64,000 nt of DNA from Dreissena polymorpha (Eukaryota; Mollusca; Bivalvia; Myida; Dreissenidae), in contig NC_068357.1 in assembly GCF_020536995.1 (NCBI RefSeq), positions 129,070,903 through 129,134,902 of the forward strand. Reading direction: 5' to 3'. The notes under the pieces were generated by a model, which was not told the DNA's origin, did not search any database, and was given only the letters and a program-made list of their open reading frames with translations. Positions 24,589-36,439 of this stretch are shown here, piece by piece (within the stretch, counting starts at the first letter, position 1; each line of letters begins with the position of its first letter). A program made the position numbers and the translations under genes.

Positions 24589-24780
24589 TCATTTGATGTA
24601 GTTCACCTGAATATATAAAATGCGTGTTTGAAACAAAATTGGCGTACCTTTCCTTCCCTCCTGAAATGTTAGGACGGCTGGCAAATCCATGTATGGGTAT
24701 TTTATAAAGAAGGAAAAATCGCTGGCTGCCATCCTGTTATGTTCAATTTCGTGTCTACAAGAATTACATGAAAATTTCAA
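24589..24780 (-). CDS. Unassigned short ORF or exon on the minus strand
   Basis: On the minus strand a start in good context (ACAGGATGGCAGCC, at about 24733) opens MAASDFSFFIKYPYMDLPA followed by VLTFQEGRK, just before a possible GT donor (AAAG-GTACGC). I do not recognise the sequence. Composition looks protein-like, but there is no second exon to confirm it. Confidence 0.2.
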   Translation of the reverse strand: MKFSCNSCRHEIEHNRMAASDFSFFIKYPYMDLPAVLTFQEGRKGTPILFQTRILYIQVNYIK

Positions 24781-24888
24781 AGAATCTTTGTTTGAGATAA
24801 CCTATATAACAGTTGTTAGATATAAAAAAGACAGAAATTCCATTTCATGTGACTGTTCGAGTAAATGAATGGTAGTCAATATCTTACA

Positions 24889-25061
24889 CATGTTAGCGAT
24901 GACTACATCATGACACATGTTGGCAATGAACAACTGGACAGCTGGAACCCGCGGGCGATTTCTGAGTTTTCAATACACGCACGCAACCCACGCCACGAAT
25001 AAAAGAACCCGCAAGATGTTACCAACGATTCTCATTGACTCGCAAGAATAAATCGTTATCT
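24889..25061. repeat. Segment also found upstream of the P4HA start codon
   Basis: This segment resembles 52633-52818 in the same orientation. Shared blocks include ACCCGCGGG, CCACGAATAAAAGAACCC, CAAGATGTT and AAATCGTTATCTG. In the second location it lies about 110 bases before the hydroxylase ATG. Here no coding sequence follows. It is either a dispersed repeat or a relic of a duplicated gene start. Confidence 0.6.
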
Positions 25062-25692
25062 GGTACGTTTTCATTTGGGTCACAATTTAAATAAAATATT
25101 TCCGTAACAACTTCAATGTATAATCAATAACTTCAACACAATACATACAAGACATTTTTCGCGAAGGAACCTTTTTCTAGTTCACACGAACGTTTCACCT
25201 TCCACTCATACGAAGAAATATTTAAAAATTATGTCATGGCAAGTTGTTTGCAGAAAACTGTTTTCAAATAAAAGGTGTTACATTATTGAGAGCGAATAGC
25301 GTTGAATACATGAACTATTTAATATACAATAACCTATTCTAGAAATGTATATAGTTTAAGTTAGTTCTTCTTTTAACAAGTTATCTTGCAATGCTTGTTG
25401 CACCTATATATTAATTTTAGCTCGTGTATCTGGCCATGTTGGCCATTTTATTCCGTACATTTTAAACACTCGTGGTGTTGGATGGAAGCCGGTGTTATGA
25501 AGCGTATTGAAGCTAAGTAGACCTTTAACATTTAAAGCATGTGTGTTCAGTATCTGCGACACAAAAAATGAACTAGCTGAACAATGATGCATGAGAGATT
25601 TACAGGGTAGTTCTGTTGGAGTGTTTCTTTTTTTCAATCCGCACAATGAGTAGGAGTTGAGAAACGCCGTTTTAATTACAGTTTCGGGAATA

Positions 25693-26643
25693 CAGTCAAA
25701 ACTGAGAACAGCGGTCAGTCAAGGGACATGGCCAAAGTGACCGTTGTCGACGAGTGACCGCTTTTATCGGGTCACCATTTTTTAGATGGCTGAAGAGTTG
25801 CTAGTATTATTACTTCGTCACCCCACCCAGTCATTCGCACACAGTCGAAAACAAAGCCTCATTGCCGATGACTAAGCATAATAACATATATAATTTCTAT
25901 TAAAAATTACAGAATAATGTCGATACATTTAATTAATTTCATAACTTTTTAAAAATTAAATCTACGACTTTATCTTCGATAGAATTGTTGTTTACTCATG
26001 CGTCTCGTTCGTTCATTAAATCCGACAGTTCGCATTACATTCATTGTGATGTATTTCTTAATAAAGATTGTCAAGTGTCACATGTCATTGACGTCACGTC
26101 CGAACAAGTATAAAAGCGGATTCATTGTAAAAAAACACGAAAGTTAGGTGTAACTGAATCGTTATTATTCAAACAAAAAGACTCCGAAATCTTGGTAATT
26201 TTTGTTTTTATGAAAGTTGCAATTCAATGTATACTTTTCCTGAATAGACGATCACTTAACCGTTTTCTGCCTTCTTATTACAACACTCGCCAGCTAATGG
26301 TTATTTTAACATCTTATCGGCGATAAAGATCTATTGACTTTGTCACGCGCTTATGCTTTGTCGTACTGAATGCAGCTGATAATTGCTACCAATACACTTT
26401 ATTATTGTTACGTGCATGTGCTTCGTTTGTAAATTTTCGCGACTCGAAACGACTGACGCGTGACCGTTGTTTTCAGTTCAAACATGACTTTCGGGGTGAA
26501 ATAAACTGGAAGTTGGCCGTTATGGACAATTGACCGTTATTTTCAAGTGTAATATAGAGTGATTCTCGTCGGGTTGAATCCAGACTGACCGTTGTCTGCA
26601 GTTGACCGTTATTATCAAGTGACCGTTAAACCAGTTTTGACTG
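25693..26643. mobile_element. TA-flanked MITE with CAGTCAAAACTG ends (pogo/Tigger-like)
   Basis: The inverted ends share CAGTCAAAACTG exactly, and ACGGTCA a little further in. TA stands outside each end (25691-25692 and 26644-26645). The ends contain repeated GTGACCGTT motifs in subterminal positions, as transposase-binding sites often do. No transposase ORF is present. CAGT termini with TA duplication resemble the Tigger element at 4695, but the sequences differ. Confidence 0.7.
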
Positions 26644-26969
26644 TACTACGATGGATCAAAAAGCGTAATTAATGTATAAATCTGATAACAAACATTCAAA
26701 GTATGATACATTGTTCAAATATTATAACACATTATGTATTAACATTCTGTACATGTATTCATTTGTAGAATTATCAGAATAACAACTGTAAAGTTAAGCT
26801 AATAAACGGTATTTCGTGCCATTAAGCGATGCAAATAAGTAAAATTGCACAATTAACATACATTTGTGTATGTTTGCAACACATAGCAAAACGCAATTAA
26901 CGTTTGTCATACATATACATGCCGTCATAATGAACATTGCGTTTTCATTAAACAATCTGCATATTTTCA

Positions 26970-27254
26970 TTAAGCTACATGCAATTTTTGTTTTGCACCA
27001 AGAACGGGCATTTCCATCCATATTCTAAATCTGGTCTGGTTTGGAATCCGTCTAAGCGGTGCATGCCATATAGGGTTTTGTACCAAGACTATTCCATTCG
27101 CAAGTAGATTATTGAGTTTCAAATAATCTCGGATTTTGTCATACAGGACACAAGCCGGGTAAGGATGAGGAGAAAGAGGAAATCCAATCTTGACAAAGAT
27201 TGGCGTGACTGCGTAGTGAGTATATGACATGAGAAGTTTCGACGCCATGAACAA
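26970..27254 (-). CDS. Unassigned ORF on the minus strand
   Basis: The minus-strand ORF from an ATGGCGTCG start runs about 92 residues. It includes KIGFPLSPHPYPACVLYDKI, RDYLKLNNLLANG and PLRRIPNQTRFRIWMEMP. The residue mix looks like a folded protein rather than a shadow frame. A GT occurs after MPVL, so this could be a first coding exon, but no matching next exon was found at lower coordinates. I do not recognise the family. Confidence 0.3.
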   Translation of the reverse strand: MFMASKLLMSYTHYAVTPIFVKIGFPLSPHPYPACVLYDKIRDYLKLNNLLANGIVLVQNPIWHAPLRRIPNQTRFRIWMEMPVLGAKQKLHVA

Positions 27255-27642
27255 TGCATGCGCTATATGGAGTTAAAGTTACACTTGTTTCTTTGATATT
27301 ACTTTTCGAAATTGAATTTAGGATTAAAACAAAAATCTGATTTCATCCATTGTTTGATAAGCTGAAACACGCTTTTTTGATTTTCATATTTCCACTGCTG
27401 ATCAACAACACATGGTCTATGGTATACTGCTCATAATACAGACATTTAGAAATGTGGCCTGTAGTGAACACATTCTCAAAATTTATGTAAAAATGTTTGT
27501 AACTTGAAGACAAATCGAATTTCTTTTAAATGAGTAGAGGTGTTGCTATAACGAAATTAAGCATTGTTGTATTAGCAAGTAGCGTCAACACAGATCGACA
27601 CTAAATAGTGCTGCAAACAGGCACACATAAGTCGCTTATTTA
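27255..27642. other. No gene seen
   Basis: A+T-rich spacer without recognisable content. Confidence 0.35.
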
Positions 27643-28360
27643 GGGGAGTAACTGGCCACTGATCATAAACAAAGAGTTTTATATACAGAAATGTTCGTCT
27701 GGGTCTGTAGATTATGGTATGAGATTTCATTTGTTCGAAAAAAGCTGGAGGGCTTCAAAATCCAAGATTGCGTCCAAGATGGCCGCCAAAAGTGTCCTAC
27801 TCACTGTATACATTACAACTTTTATTTTATGTGGGGAAAATTGTTATCCTCCTTCTAAATCAACATTAAATGAAAGGGTGTGTATCTTAAATGCTTTATT
27901 TACCTATTACCATGTAATGGAATGCATTTGTGTGCATATTTTACTGAAAATCAGCAAAAAATGCTCCAATTTTGGGGACAAAGTCTAATATCTTTATGTA
28001 TAACTATCAAGTATTTGATTAAAATGTACTTAAAATCAGGTAAAATTAATAAGTGTATTAATATCCTTTAAAACAAATGAAAAAGAAAACTTTATGGTCA
28101 AGAATACGATCCAGATATCATTAAATAATATTTTAATTGATGAAGTGATTTGTAATTGTACTTTGATTTGATACACTGCGTTTATTCATAGCTTAAAACT
28201 TAAATTATGATTTTATACCATTAATATGTTATCCATTTAAATGAAATTATATACCATGTTTATGAACTGAGTCAACTTTAAACTTTGAAAGCTATGACAA
28301 CTATAATAATATAAAGAATTATTTGATTTTAGATACTAAACATTTGTTGAGTTACTCCCC
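27643..28360. mobile_element. Probable TIR element with GGGGAGTAACT ends
   Basis: GGGGAGTAACT at 27643-27653 is matched by AGTTACTCCCC at 28350-28360. A clear target duplication is not visible. A left-end portion (GTTCGTCTGGGTCTGTAGAT through CCAAGATGGCCGCC) occurs again in opposite orientation at 33905-34040, supporting a mobile family. No transposase is evident. Confidence 0.5.
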
Positions 28361-28433
28361 TTTGATATTAATTTTACCATGGACATAATAGTTAGCAGAC
28401 ACCAATGTCAAACTTGTTTTGTCATTTTCACAG

Positions 28434-29387
28434 TTTTCATTTCCATGAACATCAATATGGTAAGTATTTAACATGTTTATTCATTGTTCGTTTCATAACT
28501 TCATGCTATGTTTATAGATTTTAATTGATAAAACATTTTCTCAAACATCATCTAACGGAAATTTGTCTTCAATGTCATTGATGTTATTCATCACATATAT
28601 TTACTTAAATCCGTTTGAATACATGCAAAAGTAGTGTGCGTGAAAATTTGAAACCCTAACATGGAACCTACACGGTCTTTTGTATTTAATAAGAGGTGCT
28701 AACATTTGTTTTTCCAAAACTTGAGTAGTACTCGGATAGGTACTAGTAAGCGGACATTGTTTTCACTCATTTTATTATCTTGTTAATTAACTTATTTGAA
28801 TTTTTTATATTTTTTTCTGTTGATGAATTATTGTGTATGCCTATTATATGTTAATTTCTGCCTATTCTAAACTATTGTTTGGAATATATTAATAGTTTCG
28901 ACAAAAGAACTATATCAGCCAAGGGAATGCCACAGTCTTCGTGAAAGAAAACATGGCTACATCTGGAGAGAGCTTAAAGATCTACTATGACTGCAAAGTA
29001 AGAAAGCATGTATTGTTAATTGTAATTCTGTTGATCCATTATAACAGTCATTTATTAAAGAGGTTTGTGTATACTGTATACTAAATAGTTAGATAGAAAT
29101 GTACTTACAATGAGAACACAGGCAAGTTATAATTATTATGAAATCAAAGATGATTTTTGTTTGCTTCAAAAAAAATGAAGCAGAGGAGTGTACTGAAGAC
29201 ATATATGACAACCATGTGGTGATCCTGGTCTGGTATGACAATGATAATGATATTCATAAATATCATACTTTGATTTCTCTCAAACATGATCATTGAGAGT
29301 AGAACATTAATGTCATTTCAAATTCTATATTTTTCTGCAAAGGATTTCATATGTATTTCTGTTTTTCAGGCCCAGATGGTCCTATGA
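28434..29387 (+). CDS. Candidate exon chain of an unidentified gene
   Basis: Three segments have AG-GT boundaries: 28434-28459, 28896-28997 and one starting at 29370. The middle one is 34 open codons (FRQKNYISQGNATVFVKENM then ATSGESLKIYYDCK) with phase 0 on both sides. Joined in phase, the third adds AQMVL and a stop. In a different frame the region after 29370 reads TTQQWMARKTQEH and later CFICGKKCSRHRD, a Cys/His pattern I remember from uncharacterised mollusc proteins, interrupted by a stop. The two readings conflict, so this may be a decayed gene. Confidence 0.3.
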
Positions 29388-29699
29388 CGACTCAACAATG
29401 GATGGCAAGGAAAACACAAGAACACCTTTTTAAGACTTGGTCCACTTTTGAGAACTTTGACTGGAAATCATAGTGCTTCATTTGTGGCAAAAAGTGCAGC
29501 CGTCACAGAGACAATACATCAAGAGGTTTTCGCAGAAGTTTGTCCCTAGGGCCAAACAAAAAAATGTGTGTTTCGGGAATCGGGTGAAATTTATTTTAGG
29601 TAAGGTAGGTATTTTTTTCTTGTCTTTGCGATGGCTCACATGCATTTGCAATGGGAATATCCGGAAAAAACATGGTACCGAAGTATGTGCGTCCTAAAA

Positions 29700-30140
29700 A
29701 TTGGACCATATTCCGTTTCTTGTTGAATTCTCAAATGCACATAATTAAATTTGTAATCCGAAACACTCTTCCTTATTAAAGTTTTACTCGACGTTATCAC
29801 ATTCTTCAAACAAACTGTAAATGTACAGTGTGTTTTAATCTTTTCTCGAGAAAAGCGCGCGCAAATTATTCCCTACATGAACAACGTCACGTCAAACGCA
29901 TGGAAAACGTACGTGCATTAAATTTCCGTTTAATGTTCCGTGGTAAAATTTTAACAGAATGATATAGCGAATGATTTGGAATTTGACATTTCCTCAAAAT
30001 TAATTGCAAATCAAACACACACTGTATATTTATCGTTACGGACGTTTACATAAGTCACTATAGAAGCAGTTATTGTACTGTATACTGGTGCAACAGAAAA
30101 TCCAGACGAAACTGGATTAAGTGTTGGGTGTTGTCAAAAC
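29700..30140. other. No gene seen
   Basis: Spacer without exon-like sequence between the candidate exon chain and the short-motif array that follows. Confidence 0.35.
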
Positions 30141-30145
30141 GAATT

Positions 30146-30298
30146 CCGGAATAAACCCCCTTCGGAAGAAACACCCTTCCCTAAAAACAGTAAAGCGGAG
30201 GAAACCCCCTTTCACATTTTGCACAAACGGAAGAAACACCCTTCCATAGCGGAACAAACCCCCTTCCCGTTTTCAGAGAGGCGGAATAAACCCCCTTC
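30146..30298. repeat. Array of six GCGGAA(N)AAACCCCCTTC motifs
   Basis: The motif occurs at about 30146, 30163, 30195, 30228, 30249 and 30281, in one orientation, with uneven steps of 17, 32, 33, 21 and 32 bases. Two flavours alternate: GGAATAAACCCCCTTC and GGAAGAAACACCCTTCC. Spacers are not conserved. Confidence 0.7.
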
Positions 30299-30410
30299 AT
30301 GACTGTTATTCAAACTTCGAAAACATTGACACGTTATTCGATTCACAATTTTCCTGTTTGAAGCAATAATAAACCTTTTGTATATTACATGCTCACATTA
30401 GTATCACTAC

Positions 30411-30532
<122 letters not shown>

Positions 30533-30844
30533 TAGAGACAAAATATAAACTGTGCAGTGACAATCTTGTGTGAAGCTCGTATGTACCAATAGGGGTCGTT
30601 GTCAAACGGGTTTCATGTTTGAGTTGTATACGTATACCAGGCCACTTATGTACTAAAAAGCATTTAGAAAAATAAAATTATGAAAAAAATAGTGGTTGAT
30701 GTATAACAACAAAAACACAAATAACACTATTTAAAAGTCTTATAAGCGGTACGTTGAACATATTTTGTGTCAATTTCATAGAAATATATGTGGGCTTTTA
30801 ATTGCTAATTATATTAAAAATCAACAAAAACAGATTGACATAAT

Positions 30845-31256
30845 TATACACCGAAGTTTGACAGGGAGTTATGTAGGAGTCACGCTGTTGGGCGGTCGGT
30901 CGATTGGTTGGTCGGTTGATTGGTTTGTTTGTTTGTCCGAATCAAATGTTTAAAGTTTGTTGAGCGACTTCATTTGTCAAGCTATTGAATCGAAACTTGG
31001 AATATGTAATCCCCTTTAAAGTGAAGATGTGCAAGACACTTTTTCATGAGCAGTGATCCACACGTTTTTGATTTATTAAGCCTTGATAGTAAACCTATTA
31101 TGGCAAACGTATACAATTTTCTCCGTTTGTGAAGTGATCTTTTTCCATATTTCTCAAGCGATAGAATTGAATATTGAAATATGGCAATAACATGAAGTGT
31201 ATGATGTTCAAGAGAGGGTAATTGTTAAGTCATGTTTGTGACAAAGCTGTAGTTTA
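30845..31256. repeat. Diverged family A repeat, copy 4
   Basis: A degraded form of the family: GTTATGTAGGAGTCACGCTG, a GGTCGGTTGATTGG run, and an end reading GTCATGTTTGTGACAAAGCT. The terminal ATACCCCC is lost. Confidence 0.5.
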
Positions 31257-32930
31257 TGTACGTAAAATGCATCACGTATAACGATCATGAAGTTTAAACT
31301 TAATTAGTTTTAACCCAATTCAAAATCACGGAACAATTGTTAAGCGTTTAATGGGCAGATATATTGACTTTAATTTAACATAAATTAAATAATGCATATT
31401 GCCACTTTTAACCTGAACGTGTTTTTAAATAAACGTTGCAAAATTCTACTTGCAAATTATCTGATAACCTGTGTACTTATTATATTATGCTTGCAAAAAC
31501 TGTGCATATTTGTTTTAAATGAGACACTGCATACATATATATCAGCACATGTAATTTAATCATGAATAAGGCACAATTCTAATATTGGGAGATTAATCTC
31601 CAAGTATAAATATGCTTGACATTGATGTCAATATATGCTACAAAGTGGTTCATTTCTGCAAGATTCTACACATCCATGTTCTCAACAAGATATTGTTCCC
31701 AAACAGTCGATACTTACAGATAATTTTTACTTACTTTAAGATCAAAACCGTCGGTCGATACCGTAATCCTGACAAGTAAACAAAGATGAGAAGCTAATTA
31801 TCAGCTACATTTGTTCGAGTGGACAGAAGCCAACGCGTTTATCTTGTAATCTAAAAGTGCTCAGTTTAAAAATTATTATAGGGCGGTTAACTGCATTGCT
31901 TGTAAAACTTAGTTGACAAATTAAATTGTTGTAAAATTGTGCCCAGATCTTTGAATTCAATCTGAAAAAGCCATTTATACATGAACATAATAATCTGCAA
32001 TTCTGTCGTGTGTGTTTCTTTTTCCATAGAAATACTGTATACGAATAGAAAAGCTTAATGCCAGTGAACTCGTTTATATTCGAGGGTGAAGATAGCTTAC
32101 TTATAGCCCTCTACTGCTTGATAACCCAAGCTAAAATAAGTCGTAGCTTGCTGATTCAAGCCGAAATAGGTAACAGTTTGCAACTTCGATGATACGCGTG
32201 TCACAGTACAGAATGCATGCTTAAATATACGTAGTACGTTTGAAAAAAGAGTCTTGCTAAACTATAATAAGTACTTATAAAACAAAGTGTCTTTTATTTC
32301 ATTGAAACGAATTTTGTTTGAAGAAAAAAAAATGTGTCTGTTCAAAAGCGCTTGGTGCGATATATATGTTTACCTATCTTTGCGTGTGTACTTAATCGAT
32401 TAACTCTTAAGGCTTCTAGCGCAATCGCTTGTATAATTCTATCTATGCAATTAATTATAGCAAATTGTTGGTTATTCTACCGATTACAATGCGTTTTTTT
32501 TCAGTAACGTGTTCATCTAAATCATTTTTTTCAAAGTGTGTTTGGAATTGGATTAAAGGTAGATCCAAAAGTGTGCTTCTGCTCGTTGGCGCTGTTCGGC
32601 AAATGTTGCTGTAATTTCGACCGAATTATATTTTAAGTTGTGTCCAAATACATCCTTGCTTGAAATTAATTCCTGAGTCAGACAAAAAAAATGTGATAAA
32701 AGTCATAAAAATTATCCTCGGCGGTAAAACAATTTGGCAGCCTGTGAGAAGTTTGTTTGAAAAGCTCTCCAAAAACAAGGATATTTATGTGGGAAATCTT
32801 AACTCTGCACAAATGTAAAAATTATCCCCATCAAGTGATTTCTACTGATAGCATGTTCTGATTTCTTTGCCAAGCTGTTTGTTTTCACTGCTGATGTGTG
32901 CACAATGATTTTATCTTATTTGAGTACACA
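31257..32930. other. No gene seen
   Basis: Long A+T-rich stretch. Short ORFs are present but none shows residues or splice context I can support. Confidence 0.35.
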
Positions 32931-33029
32931 TTGCTCACGAAGACATTTTGTGACAATATTGTGTGTGTGGTCTGTTCGTTGCTCACGAAGACATTTTGTG
33001 ACAATATTGTGTGCGTGGTCTGTTCGTTA
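32931..33029. repeat. Tandem duplication, 48-50-bp unit
   Basis: The unit TTGCTCACGAAGACATTTTG ... GTGGTCTGTTCG occurs twice in a row with one base difference (GTGTGTGTGG against GTGTGCGTGG), so it is recent. Confidence 0.85.
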
Positions 33030-33044
33030 TCATGTACCATATTA

Positions 33045-33620
33045 ATACTTAAGAGCACACATGGATTGCTCAACTTTCACGAAACTTTTTCAGCACATTT
33101 GTTGCAATGATATTTCGGACAACGTCACTAGGTCAGATTAAAAAAAGGGCTTGTGAAAACTCTAGAAGAAACATGTGTTACACAATCTTCATGAAACGTA
33201 CCCAGAACATGTGTTTTTATGATATATCAGCAGAGTGTTTGGAAACGATTTTTGTTCATTAAAAACATTGCTGTCTGCGGGAGGGGGGTAGCAGCTGTTG
33301 TAACATGGGAATAGTCAAACCTTGTGACACTCTAGAAGTCTGATGTTTTGCACAATCATTATGAGAATTGCATAGAACCTTTTTTTCAAATGATATACCT
33401 GCATTGTTTGAAAATGACCCTTGTCCTTTTGAAAACATGGCCGCCGTTGGGTAGGGCAGTTTTCTTATGTGAGTATAGTGGAACAAGGAGGTGAGGCTGT
33501 TGTTCGAGGCTATAGTGATATATTGTGCCAAATGATTTTCCACGAACCAGAAAAATGGCCACATAGCGTATGTAGTCTTGGTTACCATGGTTACCAACAC
33601 AATTTTAGGCATTTACTTTT
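33045..33620. repeat. Family C repeat, copy 4 (diverged)
   Basis: Three units carry CTTCATGAAACGTACCCAGA-type blocks, CACTCTAGAAG steps and GAAAACATGGCCGCC. The order matches family C. The ends are indistinct. Confidence 0.5.
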
Positions 33621-33904
33621 GTTAAGAATGAAGCTTGTAAATGTGGCTTTATGATAAAGAGGTTAGTTATCACAGCAAATGTAAAGCATTTGAATTAAAA
33701 AAGAAAATGATATGTCAATACTCAAATTTTCCTTTATTTTTTTCCATTTTGACCATGAAATGACCTTGACCATGACCTTTGGTGACCTTGGTGATCTGTT
33801 TGTAGAAGCCCTATATCAATGGATTACTTCTATCAGATATTAAAGTCCGTACATATAGGTGTTCAATAGACGAATTCAATTCATCTTTATTAGTAATTGA
33901 ATCA

Positions 33905-34040
33905 TAAAACGGCGGCCATCTTGGATTTCTAAGCCCTCCAGCACTTTCCAGAAAAACGACATCTTGTTCTGAAATCTACAGACCCTGACGAACATTTTTG
34001 TATATTAAACCCTCTGTATATGAGTTGTGGCCAGTTAGAT
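33905..34040 (-). repeat. Fragment of the 27643 element family, opposite orientation
   Basis: Read on the minus strand it gives TGGCCA, then AATGTTCGTCAGGGTCTGTA, CTGGAGGGCTTAGAAATCC and AAGATGGCCGCC, in the same order as 27655-27790. The terminal GGGGAGTAACT is missing, so it is a truncated copy. Confidence 0.65.
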
Positions 34041-34945
34041 GTTATAAAGCTTAACAAATTTGCAGCAATAAAACGTCATGAAGAAAGGTCAAGACTGCGA
34101 CATTGTCTTAACACTGACGTCAGAAATTGTAGTAATTACGACAAACGTTTTAAATGAACCTGCTATTTAATTTAAAATGATATACTATTGATTCTGATTT
34201 TAAAATGAACATGATTTTTAATGGCACCGAGCAATTTATTTATTAAATTAGATATTTTACTTTAAAATACAATTTAATTCATATTCAATTGAACCAGATA
34301 TATTATTTAATCCGATATTTTACTTATTTCAGTAGACAGGATGTTAAATTGAATGAGTTATTAAATTTTTCTTAAGCAAATATAAAATGTTCCACAACTT
34401 TTGTCAGTTTAAACTCGACCAATGTTTAAGACCCAAGATGAAAGTTCAAACCTGATAAGTGTTTGATAACTTGACCTATACTTTTTTAACCAAAACTACC
34501 TACTTTGATTTCACATTTATGTGTGTTTTCTTCTTTCATTTTTTTGTTAATCTGACCTTGACCTTTGACGATGATCCCTAAAATCCCGTAAATCGATACA
34601 CATTCTTTCCGAGCCGTAATTAAACCCCTATCAAACTAAAAACTTTACACGGCCTATACACGGGTAATATTGTATGACTTTGTTTTTAGTATTATTGTCT
34701 GCATTTATAGGTATTCTTGCTGTGATATCCGTCACAATTGATCAAACGAACATATTTTTTAACGAATATGGTTTGACATCGATTAACCATTGTGTTGTCA
34801 TACTGATCAACAAGGTCAAACACTCAGTAAAATATATGCAGAAGTCTTTTTTGTAAGTGGAGCGGTTAGGATTTTGCTGGTTGAAAGCTTAAATATACTG
34901 CTTGAAGGTCTCGTTGACAGTTTGTTTTTATCTGTAGAATATTGG

Positions 34946-35140
34946 CCGCGCTCTGGAAAGAAGGAGTTTAATGCATGTGCGTACAGTGTCGTCCCAGATT
35001 AGCTTGAGCAATCCGAAAGTCTCCGTTACCAACAAGTTTTTGCAGATGTGTCGTCACTGATAAGCCTGTGCGGACTGCACAGGCTAATCTGGGACGACAC
35101 TTTACGCACATGCATTAAACCCCCTTTTCACAGAACACGG
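34946..35140. mobile_element. Family E hairpin MITE with long inverted arms
   Basis: The ends pair over more than 50 bases. The left reads TTTAATGCATGTGCGTA then GTGTCGTCCCAGATTAG, and the right contains CTAATCTGGGACGACAC then TACGCACATGCATTAAA. Beyond that, CCGCGCTCTGG pairs imperfectly with CAGAACACGG. The loop is about 60 bases. It is non-coding and matches in outline a hairpin repeat I recall as abundant in heterodont bivalves. Confidence 0.8.
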
Positions 35141-35740
35141 TCCATATGTACATAAAGGACGTTCAAACCAAAACTGAGCGCTCTGAAACCTGATGTATTT
35201 TAAGTGAGGCAGAAAAATGCGTTTGTAAGACAATTTTAGAAGTCCTGGCAATGATTTGCTAATTACATAAATATTAAACAAATGTGCACGATATCATTAA
35301 ACGTTTTCTTGAAAAAATACAAGAATAATATATAATTAAAAATATACATCAATAATGGTACACGTCAACATCGAGTGTTCCAATCTATAATAATATATTG
35401 TTCTTCAGTAGAAAGAAGAGTACCACGCACACGGCCGGATATTATGGTCAAATAATTTGTTATTGTCAGGGGGCGGATAGGCCGCTACACTTGGGTTGTA
35501 GTTCAGAATATTTAACGAACATTGGAGAACGTTGTGTAAGAATTATATCAATAGAAACTAGAAGTGGCGCGACAAAGGGCGCCGCAGAGATGTGATATTA
35601 AAAGGCAATTTTGGGTGGGTAAGGTCTATGTCGGTGGGGCCCTGGGGTGGGTAATGTGGACATGGATGGTCGAGATAGACCGTGTTGTCATAAGAGATGT
35701 TCAATATTAATTTGAAGTCAATTGGTGAATAAATGAAGAA
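35141..35740. other. No supported gene; one unassigned ORF
   Basis: An ORF at 35398-35595 (including AGYYGQIICYCQGADRPLHL and GERCVRIISIETRSG) starts after an AG acceptor-like TTGTTCTTCAG and has higher G+C than its surroundings. It might be an isolated exon. I cannot name it. Confidence 0.25.
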
Positions 35741-35756
35741 GTTATGTTTCAACAAA

Positions 35757-36310
35757 ATGTTGGGTACGAAAACAAATGTTGGGTACGAAAATATTGGTTA
35801 CGAAAAAATGATGCCAAAAAAAATTGGGTTCGAAAAAAAATTAGGGTACGAAAAAAAAAAATTGATACGAAAAAAAATATGGGTACGAAAAACAATCTGG
35901 GTACGAAAAAAATTGGATACCAAAAAAAATTGGATACGAAAAAAAAATTGATATGAAAAAAATTGGGTACGAAAAAATTTGGGTACGAAAAATTTATGCC
36001 AAACAAAAATTTGGGTACGAAATAAAATTTGTTTACTAAGACAAAATTAGGAACAAAAAAACAACTTGGGTACGACAAACATTGGGTACGAAAACATTTG
36101 GTTACGAAAAACAATTTGAATACGAAACAAATTTGGGTACGAACACATTAGGGTACGAAAGAAATTTGGGTAAGAACAAAATGGGTATGAACTAAATTGG
36201 GAACGAAAAAAACATTTGAGTACGAAAAAAATGGGTACCAACAATTTTGGGTACGAAAAAAGAATTGGGTACACAAAAAATGTTGGGTACGAAACAAATT
36301 TGAGGGGTAC
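35757..36310 (+). repeat. Minisatellite of TTGGGTACGAAAAAAA units
   Basis: Roughly 30 diverged units of 14-18 bases with the core TTGGGTACGAAAAA. Long low-complexity ORFs across it (repeats of GYEKK, or FSYPTFF on the other strand) are by-products of the unit. The right flank, ACGGGGAAGAAGTACC, is shared with the array at 40285-40512, which lies in the opposite orientation. Confidence 0.9.
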
Positions 36311-36439
36311 GGGGAAGAAGTACCCGAGAACCTCTCGATAAATTTGAAAGAGGACGGGAACCAAAAAGCTGCCTTTACATTTATCAATGGCCCTGGGGTC
36401 ATATTCTAGAATCATCTTAAAAAGTTCTGTTAAAACAAA

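Noticed and set aside
35733-36415. Several long ORFs rich in GYEKK, GTKK or FSYPTFF on both strands
   Set aside because: They are translations of the TTGGGTACGAAAAAAA minisatellite in different frames.
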